DNA of 64,000 bases, from assembly GCF_014306625.1 (NCBI RefSeq), contig NZ_JACRYL010000006.1:146088-210087 (forward strand), read 5' to 3'. The notes under the pieces are model-generated. The model saw only the letters and a list, made by a program, of their open reading frames with translations, ran no database searches and was not told the origin of the DNA. Both the position numbers and the translations under genes were made by a program. Positions 43,582 to 52,054 of the stretch are shown here, piece after piece; position 1 is the stretch's first letter; every line of letters begins with the position of its first letter. Source of the stretch: Pedobacter fastidiosus (GTDB lineage Bacteria > Bacteroidota > Bacteroidia > Sphingobacteriales > Sphingobacteriaceae).

Positions 43582-43606
43582 ATCCCGAGTGTTTTGCACT
43601 CGGGAT
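43582..43606 (-). terminator. Intrinsic terminator of the DUF4142 gene
   Basis: ATCCCGAGTG (43582-43591), loop TTTTG, CACTCGGGAT (43597-43606), with an A run just 5' (43576-43582) that reads as a U run on the minus strand. Ends the minus-strand DUF4142 transcript. Confidence 0.88.
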
Positions 43607-43625
43607 GAATTAGTTTATTTGAAAT

Positions 43626-44222
43626 CTATTTTAAGTCTAAAGCTAGTTTCTTAGCTTTCTCCGTATGTCCTTCAATCACTTTTAAGGTATTTGTTGCCCA
43701 GCTTTTAATCGCTTGGTCTCTATTTGAAGTTCCTTGTTTAAGGAGCTCAACTGTTTTTTCATGATCAGTAACCATCATATCGATATAGTGCTTATCAAAA
43801 TCCGATCCTGTCATTTTTTTCATTTCATCTAGATGCATCTGTTCTTCTGCAGGCAATCCATCTGGAGTAATCACTTTTTTATCAACAGCAATGGCTTTTA
43901 ATTCGCTATTTGCTTGAGTATGATCCGTAAGCATTTGGCTTGCAAAACTTTTAACTTCGGCACTTTTTGCATTTTTAAGCGCAATTTTCGCAGCCTCCAC
44001 TTCCATAATTCCGCCAACGGCAGCTTTCTTTAAAAAGGTAGATCCTTCTTCATCTAATCCGCTTTGAGTACTTTCAGATCCTACAACGTGGTTTCCGTTA
44101 ACCATATTGGTATCGCCTTGAACACTATCTTTCGTTGTTGATGATTTTTTATCTGCGCTTTGGCACGCTTGAAACGTTAGCGCACAGCTTAGTGCAAATC
44201 CGATATAAAATATCCTTTTCAT
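43626..44222 (-). CDS. DUF4142 domain lipoprotein
   Basis: A 198-residue lipoprotein: signal peptide MKRIFYIGFALSCALTF, with the lipobox FQAC and Cys20. A low-complexity linker is followed by the DUF4142 four-helix ferritin-like bundle (FLKKAAVGGIMEVEAAKIAL, FASQMLTDHTQANSELKAI, DFDKHYIDMMVTDHEKTVELL). The conserved His and Asp residues are typical of that family, whose function is unproven. It is the only gene between two terminators, likely a single transcript. Confidence 0.88.
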   Translation of the reverse strand: MKRIFYIGFALSCALTFQACQSADKKSSTTKDSVQGDTNMVNGNHVVGSESTQSGLDEEGSTFLKKAAVGGIMEVEAAKIALKNAKSAEVKSFASQMLTDHTQANSELKAIAVDKKVITPDGLPAEEQMHLDEMKKMTGSDFDKHYIDMMVTDHEKTVELLKQGTSNRDQAIKSWATNTLKVIEGHTEKAKKLALDLK

Positions 44223-44294
44223 GCTTTTTTAGTTTTGATGTATTTACAAAACAAGGTTGCATGCAAAAGGTTTTTTCAAAGAAAATTATAGAGT

Positions 44295-44741
44295 TTAGGA
44301 TGGATCGATATCATATACATTTGAAACTGTTATGCCCATTTGCCTTTCTGGATTTTCTAGGGCAGAGAAACCAAACTGCTCATATAAGCCATGTGCATCA
44401 AGAGTTGCCAATTGGTAACGGCGGAGCCCTTGAAGATCTGGATGAAAAATCATAAAAGCCATTAGTTTTTTTGATAACCCCAAGCCTCTAAATTCCTGTT
44501 CAACATAAACATCGCAAAGCCATGCAAAGGTTGCCTTATCGGTAATCCAACGAGCAAAGCCAACCTGTTTAGTGCCTTTGTAAATGCCGAAACATAAAGA
44601 ATTATCTATAGAACGCTTAACGGTTTCTAATGGGATATTTTTTGCCCAATAAGATTCTTTGCTCAAATAATGGTGAATAGAATCTATTTGAAGCAGTTCT
44701 TTTTTATCTGAAAAAACAAATCCGTTTTCTGTAATTTCCAC
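44295..44741 (-). CDS. GNAT family N-acetyltransferase
   Basis: A 148-residue acetyltransferase. The acetyl-CoA-binding part is VYVEQEFRGLGLSKKLM near residues 78-94 (motif A with R-x-x-G-L/G), and the C-terminal YEQFGF block is motif B. Some acyl-CoA N-acyltransferases of this length act on antibiotics or ribosomal proteins; the target is not known. Upstream of it is a 86-bp AT-rich gap to the YajQ gene. Confidence 0.83.
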   Translation of the reverse strand: MEITENGFVFSDKKELLQIDSIHHYLSKESYWAKNIPLETVKRSIDNSLCFGIYKGTKQVGFARWITDKATFAWLCDVYVEQEFRGLGLSKKLMAFMIFHPDLQGLRRYQLATLDAHGLYEQFGFSALENPERQMGITVSNVYDIDPS

Positions 44742-44827
44742 TTGAAGTTTAATTAATTATCGAAGTGTTTAACTGTTTAATCGGTTAATTTTTGTGCCCA
44801 TTAATCGATCACAAAATATCTTTTATT

Positions 44828-45319
44828 TTAATTGCGCATATTAATAAACTGAAGTGGCTGACCAAAATCTTCAGCTCTACAAACATTCATTACGGCTTGC
44901 AGATCATCAATTTTTTTGGCAGTAACACGTACTTGATCATCCATAATTGCGGGTTGAACTTTTAATCCGCTTGCTTTAATTTTGGCAACAACTTTTTTGG
45001 CTGCTTCTTTATCCAAACCTTCCTTAATGGTTATTTCCTTGCGGAGCATGTTTCCTGAGGCAATGGTTTCTTTTCCAAAATCCAAACTTTTTGGGTCTAA
45101 ATTTTGTTTCATCATGCGTGTGATTATAGAATCTGTAATCGCCTTTAAACGCATATCATCTTCAGTAACGATGGTTACAACATTTGTTTTTTTATCCAAA
45201 TCTACAGTACTTTTCGAGCCGTTAAAATCGAAACGGTTTAAAATTTCCTTTTTGGCATTATTAATGGCATTATCAAGTGTTTGCGCATCAACTTTACTTA
45301 CAATATCAAAAGAAGGCAT
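44828..45319 (-). CDS. YajQ family nucleotide-binding protein (UPF0234)
   Basis: A 163-residue protein of the YajQ family with two ferredoxin-like domains: MPSFDIVSKVDAQTLDNAIN and EILNRFDFNGSKSTV in the first, then VQPAIMDDQVRVTAKKIDDLQAVM in the second. In other bacteria YajQ binds cyclic di-GMP and affects transcription; this is carried over from the family, not shown here. Divergent from the H1-like gene across 76 bp. Confidence 0.92.
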   Translation of the reverse strand: MPSFDIVSKVDAQTLDNAINNAKKEILNRFDFNGSKSTVDLDKKTNVVTIVTEDDMRLKAITDSIITRMMKQNLDPKSLDFGKETIASGNMLRKEITIKEGLDKEAAKKVVAKIKASGLKVQPAIMDDQVRVTAKKIDDLQAVMNVCRAEDFGQPLQFINMRN

Positions 45320-45395
45320 GTTTTTAGCTTTAAAGTAAAAAAATAAGTAGATTTAAGATAAATTAAATCGACTCCACAAAAAAACGAAAAATAAT

Positions 45396-46031
45396 ATGAA
45401 AACCACTAAATCCAAGTCTCTAAAAAAGGTTGCCAAGAAAGAAGTTAAGAAACAGTTAGAACAATCTATCACCGATAAGTTTTTGGATGTTATTAAAAGC
45501 TTAGGTCATGATGTATCTGATATTAGCAGTGAGGTGGGCAAAGCGAGTAAACGTGTGGCTAAAAAGTTAACCAAAAAATTTACGGTAATCAAAGCCGATG
45601 TTGGTCAGAAAATTGATGAATTGGTTAAATCCTCTAAATCAGTCAAAAAAGAAATTAAAAAGCCTGTAGTTAAAGTTGTTAATAAAGCAGAAAAATCTGC
45701 ACAAAAGGTTGTAAAGAAGGCAGTAGCAAAATCTAAGCCTGTTGTGCAAAGTGTAAAAGTAGGTGCCATTGCAACCGCCGAAAAGGCCGAAAAAGCAATA
45801 GCTAAACCTGTTGCTAAAGCAACAACAGCAGTTAAAAAAGCCGTTGCTACGCCAGTTGCAGAATCCAAAACAGTGGTTAAGAAAGCAGTTGGTGCTGCGA
45901 AAACAAAAGTTGCTACAGTTAAAAAGGCACCAGTTAAAGCAGCCTCAACTGCAAAACAAGTTGCACCTAAGGCAGTAGCAAAAGCAACAACAGTTGCTAA
46001 AAAGATTGTTAAGCCAGCGGTAAAAAAATAA
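45396..46031 (+). CDS. Histone H1-like Lys/Ala-rich protein
   Basis: A 211-residue strongly basic protein. The N-terminal ~90 residues are lysine-rich with amphipathic segments (KFLDVIKSLGHDVSDISSEV); residues ~95-211 are repeated K/A/V-rich blocks (KKAVAKSKPVVQ, KPVAKATTAVKKAVA) like the eukaryotic H1 tail and the Bacteroidota H1-like proteins. Probably a DNA-binding nucleoid protein, but no globular H1 domain can be recognised. It is immediately followed by a terminator that abuts ppk. Confidence 0.85.
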   Translation: MKTTKSKSLKKVAKKEVKKQLEQSITDKFLDVIKSLGHDVSDISSEVGKASKRVAKKLTKKFTVIKADVGQKIDELVKSSKSVKKEIKKPVVKVVNKAEKSAQKVVKKAVAKSKPVVQSVKVGAIATAEKAEKAIAKPVAKATTAVKKAVATPVAESKTVVKKAVGAAKTKVATVKKAPVKAASTAKQVAPKAVAKATTVAKKIVKPAVKK

Positions 46032-46097
46032 ATTTGTTAACGTTAATACGCAAATGAATTAACATCGAGTTAACAAATTAATGTGCAGTTTTGAGAC

Positions 46098-46130
46098 ATC
46101 CCTGTTTAGGCAGGGATTTTTATTTTTTTA
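46098..46130 (+). terminator. Terminator/attenuator-like hairpin immediately before ppk
   Basis: ATCCCTG (46098-46104), loop TTTAGG, CAGGGAT (46111-46117), then a T-rich run to 46129. The ppk ATG is at 46132, right after it. It probably ends the H1-like transcript, but may also limit or control ppk, since no other promoter room exists. Confidence 0.75.
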
Positions 46131-46131
46131 G

Positions 46132-48189
46132 ATGAGCAAGAATAAGTTACCATTTTTTAATCGCGAGATAAGTTGGTTGTATTTTAATGAACGTGTGTTG
46201 CAAGAAGCAGCCGATGAAACCGTACCACTTATTGAGCGTATCAAGTTCCTATCTATATTTTCATCCAACTTAGAAGAGTTTTATCGTGTTCGAGTAGCCA
46301 CCATGACTAGGCTAACCAATCTAAACGAAAAGGCCAAAGCATTATTAGGATTCAATCCTAAAAAAATTCTTAATGAAATTAAAAATATCGTTGTAAAGCA
46401 AGAGCGGAAATTCGATCAGCTTTTTCAGGCAACGTTAATCAATGAACTTGCCCAAAACAGAATCTTCATTTTAAACGATACCCAGCTTAACGTAAGTAGA
46501 GGTGAGTTTGTTAAAAATCATTTTCGTGATAAAATTCTCTCCAACTTAGTTCCGATTATGTTGGATATGGATAAGCCTTTTCCTGAACTTAAAGATAGAT
46601 TTCTCTATTTCTTCGTAAAATTATCTCGTACCGATACGAAAGTAAAAGAGAAATATGCATTGATTGAAATGCCTCCAAGCCTGCCTAGATTTTTGGTTCT
46701 TCCCGAAACAAACGATTTAAAATTTATAATTCTGGCAGAAGATATTATTCGATATTGCCTCGATGATATATTTTACGTTTTTACTTATGATAATTTAGAA
46801 GCGTACTCCATTCAGTTAACTAGAGATGCCGAGCTTGATATTGATAAAAATATCAACGATAAATTTATTGAAGATTTAAAAAGCAGTTTAGAGAAACGTA
46901 AAAAGGGTAAGCCAATGCGTTTGCTTTATGATTCTGCCATGCCTTTGAACATGCTTACGGTTTTGGTCAATAAATTAAAACTTGAAGCCGAAAGTCTAAT
47001 TCCAGGTAATCGTTATCATAAGTTCGGAGATTTCATCGCATTCCCAAATGTAGGTAAAAAAGAACTTGAATATACACCAAATGTGCCTTTGAAGGTTCAT
47101 GGTTTACACAGAACTGAAAGTGTATTTGCAAAGGTTGCACAACGAGATTATCTAATTAACTTGCCTTATCAATCTTACGATTATATTATTTTATTTCTTC
47201 GTGAGGCTGCAATAGATCCAAAAGTTACAGAGATTCAAATCACACTTTATCGCCTTGCAGAGAATTCTAAAGTAATTAATGCCTTGATTAACGCGGCCAA
47301 AAATGGCAAAAATGTTTCTGTAGTATTAGAGCTAAAAGCTCGATTTGATGAGCAGGCAAACATATTTTGGACTTCCCGTTTAATGGAAGAAGGTGTTAAG
47401 GTAAATTATGGTTTAACAGACTATAAAGTGCACTCAAAAATATGTTTGGTTAAGCGGATAGAAAAAGAGAAACCAGTATACTATGCCAATTTAGCTACGG
47501 GAAACTTTAACGAAAAAACTGCTGGCCTATATTGCGATCACAGTATTTTTACTGCTAAAAAGGAAATCACCAATGATTTAGTCAAGCTATTTGATGCCTT
47601 AAGCAAAAGAACTGTAACCAAAGGTTTTAAACATTTAATTGTTTCGCCCTTAGAAAGCAGATCGAAATTAACCAATTTTATTAACCGCGAAATTAGAAAT
47701 GCAAAGCAGGGAAAACTGGCCTACATTTTACTAAAAGTAAATAGTTTGGCTGATGAAGGTATTATTGCCAAACTTTATGAAGCAAGTAATGCGGGCGTTA
47801 AAATTCAATTGATTATAAGAGGGATTTGTTGTTTAGTTCCTGGTGTTAAGGGTTTCAGTGAGAATATTACGGCAATAAGTATTATAGATAAATTTTTGGA
47901 ACATGCCCGTGTTTACATCTTCAGTAATAATGGAAAAAACGATATGTACCTTTCCTCTGCAGATTTGATGAGCAGAAATTTTGAGCATAGGGTAGAAGTT
48001 GGTTTTCCGGTTTTAGATCCAGATGTTAAACAGGAAATTCAGGATATCATTGATCTTCAATTACAAGATAATACCAAATCCAGACAGATAAATGCCCTCA
48101 ACAATAATAAGTACCATAAAAACAGATTGAGTAAAAAGATAAGAGCGCAGATTGATATTTATAACTATTTAAAAACCAAGCACCAATAG
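46132..48189 (+). CDS. ppk1: Polyphosphate kinase
   Basis: Makes inorganic polyphosphate from ATP (PPK1). The 685-residue protein starts at the ATG 46132, since TAG (46129-46131) stands just before it. N-terminal FFNREISWLYFNERVL and IFSSNLEEFYRVRV are family hallmarks; the phosphoryl-carrying His lies in VHSKICLV near residue 434, with the second active-site HSIFT near 463. The terminator-like hairpin sits where a leader would be. Its stop is 1 base before the ppx ATG, so the two are coupled. Confidence 0.95.
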   Translation: MSKNKLPFFNREISWLYFNERVLQEAADETVPLIERIKFLSIFSSNLEEFYRVRVATMTRLTNLNEKAKALLGFNPKKILNEIKNIVVKQERKFDQLFQATLINELAQNRIFILNDTQLNVSRGEFVKNHFRDKILSNLVPIMLDMDKPFPELKDRFLYFFVKLSRTDTKVKEKYALIEMPPSLPRFLVLPETNDLKFIILAEDIIRYCLDDIFYVFTYDNLEAYSIQLTRDAELDIDKNINDKFIEDLKSSLEKRKKGKPMRLLYDSAMPLNMLTVLVNKLKLEAESLIPGNRYHKFGDFIAFPNVGKKELEYTPNVPLKVHGLHRTESVFAKVAQRDYLINLPYQSYDYIILFLREAAIDPKVTEIQITLYRLAENSKVINALINAAKNGKNVSVVLELKARFDEQANIFWTSRLMEEGVKVNYGLTDYKVHSKICLVKRIEKEKPVYYANLATGNFNEKTAGLYCDHSIFTAKKEITNDLVKLFDALSKRTVTKGFKHLIVSPLESRSKLTNFINREIRNAKQGKLAYILLKVNSLADEGIIAKLYEASNAGVKIQLIIRGICCLVPGVKGFSENITAISIIDKFLEHARVYIFSNNGKNDMYLSSADLMSRNFEHRVEVGFPVLDPDVKQEIQDIIDLQLQDNTKSRQINALNNNKYHKNRLSKKIRAQIDIYNYLKTKHQ

Positions 48190-48190
48190 A

Positions 48191-49072
48191 ATGTTAAGAT
48201 ACGCAGCTATAGATATCGGATCAAACGCGGTTAGACTACTTATTGCAGATATTAGTAAGCAAGACGGGAAATACAAATACAAGAAAAACACACTCATTCG
48301 TGTTCCACTTCGTTTGGGCGATGATGCTTTTTTAGATCAGCATATTTCTGCTAAAAAATCCGGAGATTTGGTTAAAACAATGATGGCCTTTAAAGATTTA
48401 ATGGACGTTTATCATGTAACCGAATATTTGGCCTGCGCTACATCTGCCATGCGTGAAGCTCAAAATGGTGCTGAAATTGTAAAACTAATTAAGGCTGAAA
48501 CGGATTTGGATCTTGAAATTATTGAAGGCCAGCGTGAGGCGAATATTATTTATGCCAACCACATTGAAGCCGAGTTAGATGAAAATAAAACCTATCTCTA
48601 TATTGATGTTGGTGGGGGTAGTACGGAGCTTTCTGTTTTTGTAAAAGGTGTTCCAGAAGCTTCTCGGTCGTTTAATATCGGTACTATTCGCATGCTTGAT
48701 AATCAAGATAAAGAAGAAACTTGGGAAGAAATGAAAACTTGGGTAAAGGAGAATACCAAAAATTACAAAAATTTGGCTGGAATTGGCACTGGAGGAAATA
48801 TCAATAAACTTTTCCGAATGTCTGATGAGAAAGATAATGCTCCGTTGTCCTTACAGAAGCTAAATTCGATGTATAATAAGTTAACGAGTTATTCTTTAAA
48901 GGAAAGAATTCATAGTTTGGGTTTAAATCCAGATCGTGCGGATGTAATTATTCCGGCTTGCGAAATCTACTTAACCTTAATGAAGTGGACAGGAATTAAA
49001 CAGATTTTTGTACCTAAGGTCGGAATGGCTGATGGTATAATTAAGCTGTTAATTGAAGAGAAGTTGGATTAA
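48191..49072 (+). CDS. ppx: Ppx/GppA family exopolyphosphatase/pppGpp phosphatase
   Basis: A 293-residue ASKHA-fold phosphatase with the N-terminal AIDIGSNAVRLLIAD, a DxGGGST phosphate-binding loop (DVGGGSTELS at about 137-146), and the conserved ATSAMREA. Its short length (one catalytic part, no C-terminal HD-like domain) fits the Bacteroidota type. Whether it hydrolyses polyphosphate or pppGpp cannot be told, but coupling to ppk1 favours polyphosphate. Followed by a perfect 9-bp hairpin. Confidence 0.88.
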   Translation: MLRYAAIDIGSNAVRLLIADISKQDGKYKYKKNTLIRVPLRLGDDAFLDQHISAKKSGDLVKTMMAFKDLMDVYHVTEYLACATSAMREAQNGAEIVKLIKAETDLDLEIIEGQREANIIYANHIEAELDENKTYLYIDVGGGSTELSVFVKGVPEASRSFNIGTIRMLDNQDKEETWEEMKTWVKENTKNYKNLAGIGTGGNINKLFRMSDEKDNAPLSLQKLNSMYNKLTSYSLKERIHSLGLNPDRADVIIPACEIYLTLMKWTGIKQIFVPKVGMADGIIKLLIEEKLD

Positions 49073-49078
49073 ATTTGA

Positions 49079-49100
49079 TGGTACGTGGAGACACGTACCA
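49079..49100. repeat. Perfect 9-bp hairpin with GAGA tetraloop downstream of ppx
   Basis: TGGTACGTG (49079-49087), loop GAGA, CACGTACCA (49092-49100). A GNRA-closed palindrome of the GGTACGTG type, a common Bacteroidota intergenic repeat. No T run follows directly. Confidence 0.7.
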
Positions 49101-49175
49101 TGGCGTTAGGTTTTTGTGTGAATAAAGACTTTTTAATTAATTAATATTTATTCGAATAACACCCCACCTTGCAGG

Positions 49176-49248
49176 CACCCCTCTGGGAGAGGGGAATTTT
49201 CCCTTCAAAGTTTTAGGCAATTTGCAATTCTCCTCTTTTAGAGGGGTG
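49176..49248. repeat. REP-like palindrome (CACCCCTCT / AGAGGGGTG)
   Basis: CACCCCTCT (49176-49184) pairs with AGAGGGGTG (49240-49248); the inner region repeats GAGGGG/CCTCT with AATT tails. Typical phylum-wide palindrome. It fills the 49073-49284 gap between convergent ppx and a small hypothetical gene. Confidence 0.65.
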
Positions 49249-49284
49249 GTCGCAGACCGGGATGTTCTTTTTTAAACTAAACTA

Positions 49285-49653
49285 TCACAAAACATCCTCT
49301 CCATCATATGCCATTCTTAAAAACTGCCTTGCTTCTTCGTTAAAATCGTCTTCTAGATAAATCCTTAAGTGATGGTTATATTGAGAAGTTCCGGGAACTT
49401 GAGCGATTTTACTAAAACAAAAATTATCGTTAAAGGGCTTTGAAAAAGGAATAACCACATGGATAAAATTTTTGCCTAACTGTGTGATATAAGCAAATTT
49501 ATGTTTTCCTTCTAGAGCAATCATCGATTTTAGGGACACAATATTTATAGAGCCAAACTGCTCCAACTCGGAAATAAAAAAACGGAATAACCCTAAGGTA
49601 TATTCCGTTTTTCCATCTAAAAAATCTGTTAATTTTTTATCATTCATCATCAT
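49285..49653 (-). CDS. DUF5655-like hypothetical protein
   Basis: A 122-residue soluble protein with no signal peptide. It has the alternating pattern of the DUF5655 family (TLGLFRFFISELEQFG, FAYITQLGKNFIHVVIPF, DDFNEEARQFLRMAYDG), but the match is only by general pattern. It starts 30 bases after the pgl stop (49684) and is probably cotranscribed at the end of the gnd-zwf-pgl run. The function is unknown. Confidence 0.6.
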   Translation of the reverse strand: MMMNDKKLTDFLDGKTEYTLGLFRFFISELEQFGSINIVSLKSMIALEGKHKFAYITQLGKNFIHVVIPFSKPFNDNFCFSKIAQVPGTSQYNHHLRIYLEDDFNEEARQFLRMAYDGEDVL

Positions 49654-49683
49654 AAACCCATCACTTTGATTGGTTATTATAAC

Positions 49684-50409
49684 CTAGCCTTCCAATAACT
49701 TAGTAGCTGCTTCATCAACAAACCAAGTTAATTTACCATCAATTGGATCGATTAATTGCGAAGGGTAGGTCTCAAAATCTTTCACTTCATCGCCAATAAC
49801 GTGTTTTATCGCATCTGCTTTATTATCTCCAAAAACCAAGAAAGCAACATTTTCTGCTTTGTTAATTAAAGGCGCCGTTAAACTAATTCTGTAAGTATTT
49901 AGCTTTTCTACAAATACTGATGAAACTGTAGCTTCTTCGTCTTTAACTAAAGTTGTATGAGGAAAAATTGAAGCCGTGTGCCCATCATCACCCATGCCCA
50001 AAAGTATAAAATCGAAGACAATATCGCTTCCATTAAAATGCTTATCTATTGTTTTTTTATACTCGATAGCAGCCTTTTCTGGTGCTAAAGTGGTATCAAT
50101 ATAAAAGATATGATCAGGAGCAGTTCCAAGTCCTTCGAAAAGACTTTTCTTGGCCATTAGGCCGTTGTAATTTTCATCATCAGCAGGAACATTGCGCTCA
50201 TCACCAAAAAAGAAATAAACTTTTTCCCAATCAATTCTGTCCTTACATTCAGTAGAAAGTATTTTGTAAAGTCCTTTTGGAGAACCACCACCGGTTAAAA
50301 CAAAATTAAATCGATCATTTTCTTCTATCGAAACTTCAGCGATTTTTATGATATAATCTGCTAAATCTTGATTTAATTCTTCTGGTGTTTTGTATATGAG
50401 TAGATTCAT
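49684..50409 (-). CDS. pgl: 6-phosphogluconolactonase
   Basis: Hydrolyses 6-phosphogluconolactone, the second step of the oxidative pentose phosphate pathway. The 241 residues contain GGGSPKGLYKIL near 36-47, the family FFGDERNVPADD with its acidic residues near 86-97, and the catalytic-side GMGDDGHTASIFPH near 137-150. It is in a run with zwf upstream; a 101-bp gap between them contains a REP-like palindrome. Confidence 0.93.
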   Translation of the reverse strand: MNLLIYKTPEELNQDLADYIIKIAEVSIEENDRFNFVLTGGGSPKGLYKILSTECKDRIDWEKVYFFFGDERNVPADDENYNGLMAKKSLFEGLGTAPDHIFYIDTTLAPEKAAIEYKKTIDKHFNGSDIVFDFILLGMGDDGHTASIFPHTTLVKDEEATVSSVFVEKLNTYRISLTAPLINKAENVAFLVFGDNKADAIKHVIGDEVKDFETYPSQLIDPIDGKLTWFVDEAATKLLEG

Positions 50410-50434
50410 TTTTTATAGGTAACGTCATTGACAA

Positions 50435-50489
50435 GCACGAAGCAATCTTAAAACAATCGCTTTTATAAGGCAATAAGATTGCTTCGTGC
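50435..50489. repeat. REP-like palindrome between zwf and pgl
   Basis: GCACGAAGCAATCTTA (50435-50450) is the exact complement of TAAGATTGCTTCGTGC (50474-50489): 16-bp perfect arms around 23 bases. Same family as the element at 32165-32246. It lies within the zwf-pgl gap and may lower expression between the genes. Confidence 0.75.
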
Positions 50490-50511
50490 CTCGCAAATAA
50501 CGAATTAAGTA

Positions 50512-52026
50512 TTATTCTTTATTTTTCAGAGGCAAATTAAACCAATGGAAACCGTCTCTTGCAATTAATGCTTCAGCTTCTTCTGGTCCCCAACTATCTG
50601 CAGGATAATTAGGGAAATTAATTGATTTTTTACTCTCCCAAGTATTTAAAATTGGCATCACCAATTCCCATGCAGCCTCAACCTGATCGCCACGCATAAA
50701 TAAAGTTTGATCGCCCATCATGGCATCAAGCAATAAAGTTTCATAAGCCTCGGGGGTATCGCTATCGTATGTTCCTTTATAATCAAAAACCATATCAACT
50801 GGATTTAAAACCATATCCAAACCTGGTCTCTTTGCCTGTACCTGCATGCGGATACTCATTTCTGGTTGAATGCTGATTACCAATCTATTCTGTTGCCAGT
50901 TTTCGGTAACATCAGAAGAGAAAATTTGGTGCGGAACATCCCTAAATTGAATGGTAATTAAAGATGAAGTTTGATTTAGACGTTTTCCCGTTCTTAAATA
51001 GAATGGAATTCCTTGCCATCTCCAGTTATCAATATGAAACTTAACTGCAGCAAATGTTTCGGTATTTGAATGAGGATCTACGCCTTTTTCTTGACGGTAA
51101 CCCGGAACTTCTTTTCCTTCTACCCAGCCTTTGCTATACTGACCACGAACGGTGTGGAAACGAATATCTTCAGCAGAAAACGGACGCATTGCCTTTAAAA
51201 CTTCCACTTTACGATTTCTAATTTCATCAGCATCAAAATTAATTGGTGCTTCCATTCCAATTAAACAAAGCAACTGTAAGAGGTGATTTTGAATCATGTC
51301 TCTCAATGCACCTGCACCTTCATAATAGCCACCACGATCTGCAACGCCTAATTGCTCGGTTACCGAAATCTGAACGTGATCGATGTAGGATCTGTTCCAT
51401 AATGGTTCGAAAAGTGCGTTTGCAAAGCGGAAAGCCATCATATTCTGAACCGTTTCTTTACCCAAATAATGGTCGATCCGGTAAATTTGCTTTTCAGTAA
51501 AGATGTTACTCAATAATTTATTCAACTCTCTAGCGGAATCTAAATCATGACCAAATGGTTTTTCGATTACAATTCTGCTATTATCTTCATCTTGAGTTAG
51601 CTTATATTTCTGCAAACATTCTGCAATAATTGGGAAGAAATTAGGCGCCACTGCCAAGTAAAAAATAACTTGAGTTTCAGGGCCATATTCTTTTTGATAT
51701 TTCTCTACACTTGCCTTTAAGTTTTCGAAAGTTTTTGGTTGAGCAAAATCGGTTGGGCAATAGCTAATGGTACTGCCAAAAGTTTCCCATTTGTCTTTTT
51801 TTACTTTTCCAGTCCGCGAAAACTCGTTAACTGCATCTTCTAAAGCTTTATTATAACTATCATCTGTAAATTCAGTTCTACCTGTACCAATAATTGCAAA
51901 ATTATCTGGCATATAACCTTCTATAAAAAGATTGTATAAAGCAGGAGCTAATTTTCTTTTGTTTAAATCACCTGTACCACCAAATATTACAAATATTGTG
52001 GGGTTTAACGCGGTTTTGGTTTTCAT
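50512..52026 (-). CDS. zwf: Glucose-6-phosphate 1-dehydrogenase
   Basis: Oxidises glucose 6-phosphate with NADP+. The ATG at 52026 (MKTKTALNPTIFVI) is used; the upstream start at 52101 overlaps the gnd 3' end and lacks conservation. The 504-residue protein has the NADP-binding GGTGDLNKRKLAP at 16-28, the substrate RIDHYLGKE with catalytic His region, and the IVIEKPFGHDL and GDQTLFMRGDQ blocks. It starts 28 bases after the gnd stop. Confidence 0.95.
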   Translation of the reverse strand: MKTKTALNPTIFVIFGGTGDLNKRKLAPALYNLFIEGYMPDNFAIIGTGRTEFTDDSYNKALEDAVNEFSRTGKVKKDKWETFGSTISYCPTDFAQPKTFENLKASVEKYQKEYGPETQVIFYLAVAPNFFPIIAECLQKYKLTQDEDNSRIVIEKPFGHDLDSARELNKLLSNIFTEKQIYRIDHYLGKETVQNMMAFRFANALFEPLWNRSYIDHVQISVTEQLGVADRGGYYEGAGALRDMIQNHLLQLLCLIGMEAPINFDADEIRNRKVEVLKAMRPFSAEDIRFHTVRGQYSKGWVEGKEVPGYRQEKGVDPHSNTETFAAVKFHIDNWRWQGIPFYLRTGKRLNQTSSLITIQFRDVPHQIFSSDVTENWQQNRLVISIQPEMSIRMQVQAKRPGLDMVLNPVDMVFDYKGTYDSDTPEAYETLLLDAMMGDQTLFMRGDQVEAAWELVMPILNTWESKKSINFPNYPADSWGPEEAEALIARDGFHWFNLPLKNKE

Positions 52027-52054
52027 TTTATTGTGGATTCGTGTGTCTAAATTA

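Noticed and set aside
45605..45868. Minus-strand reading frame opposite the H1-like gene
   Set aside because: It is an antisense shadow of the repeated K/A codons and has no family signature.
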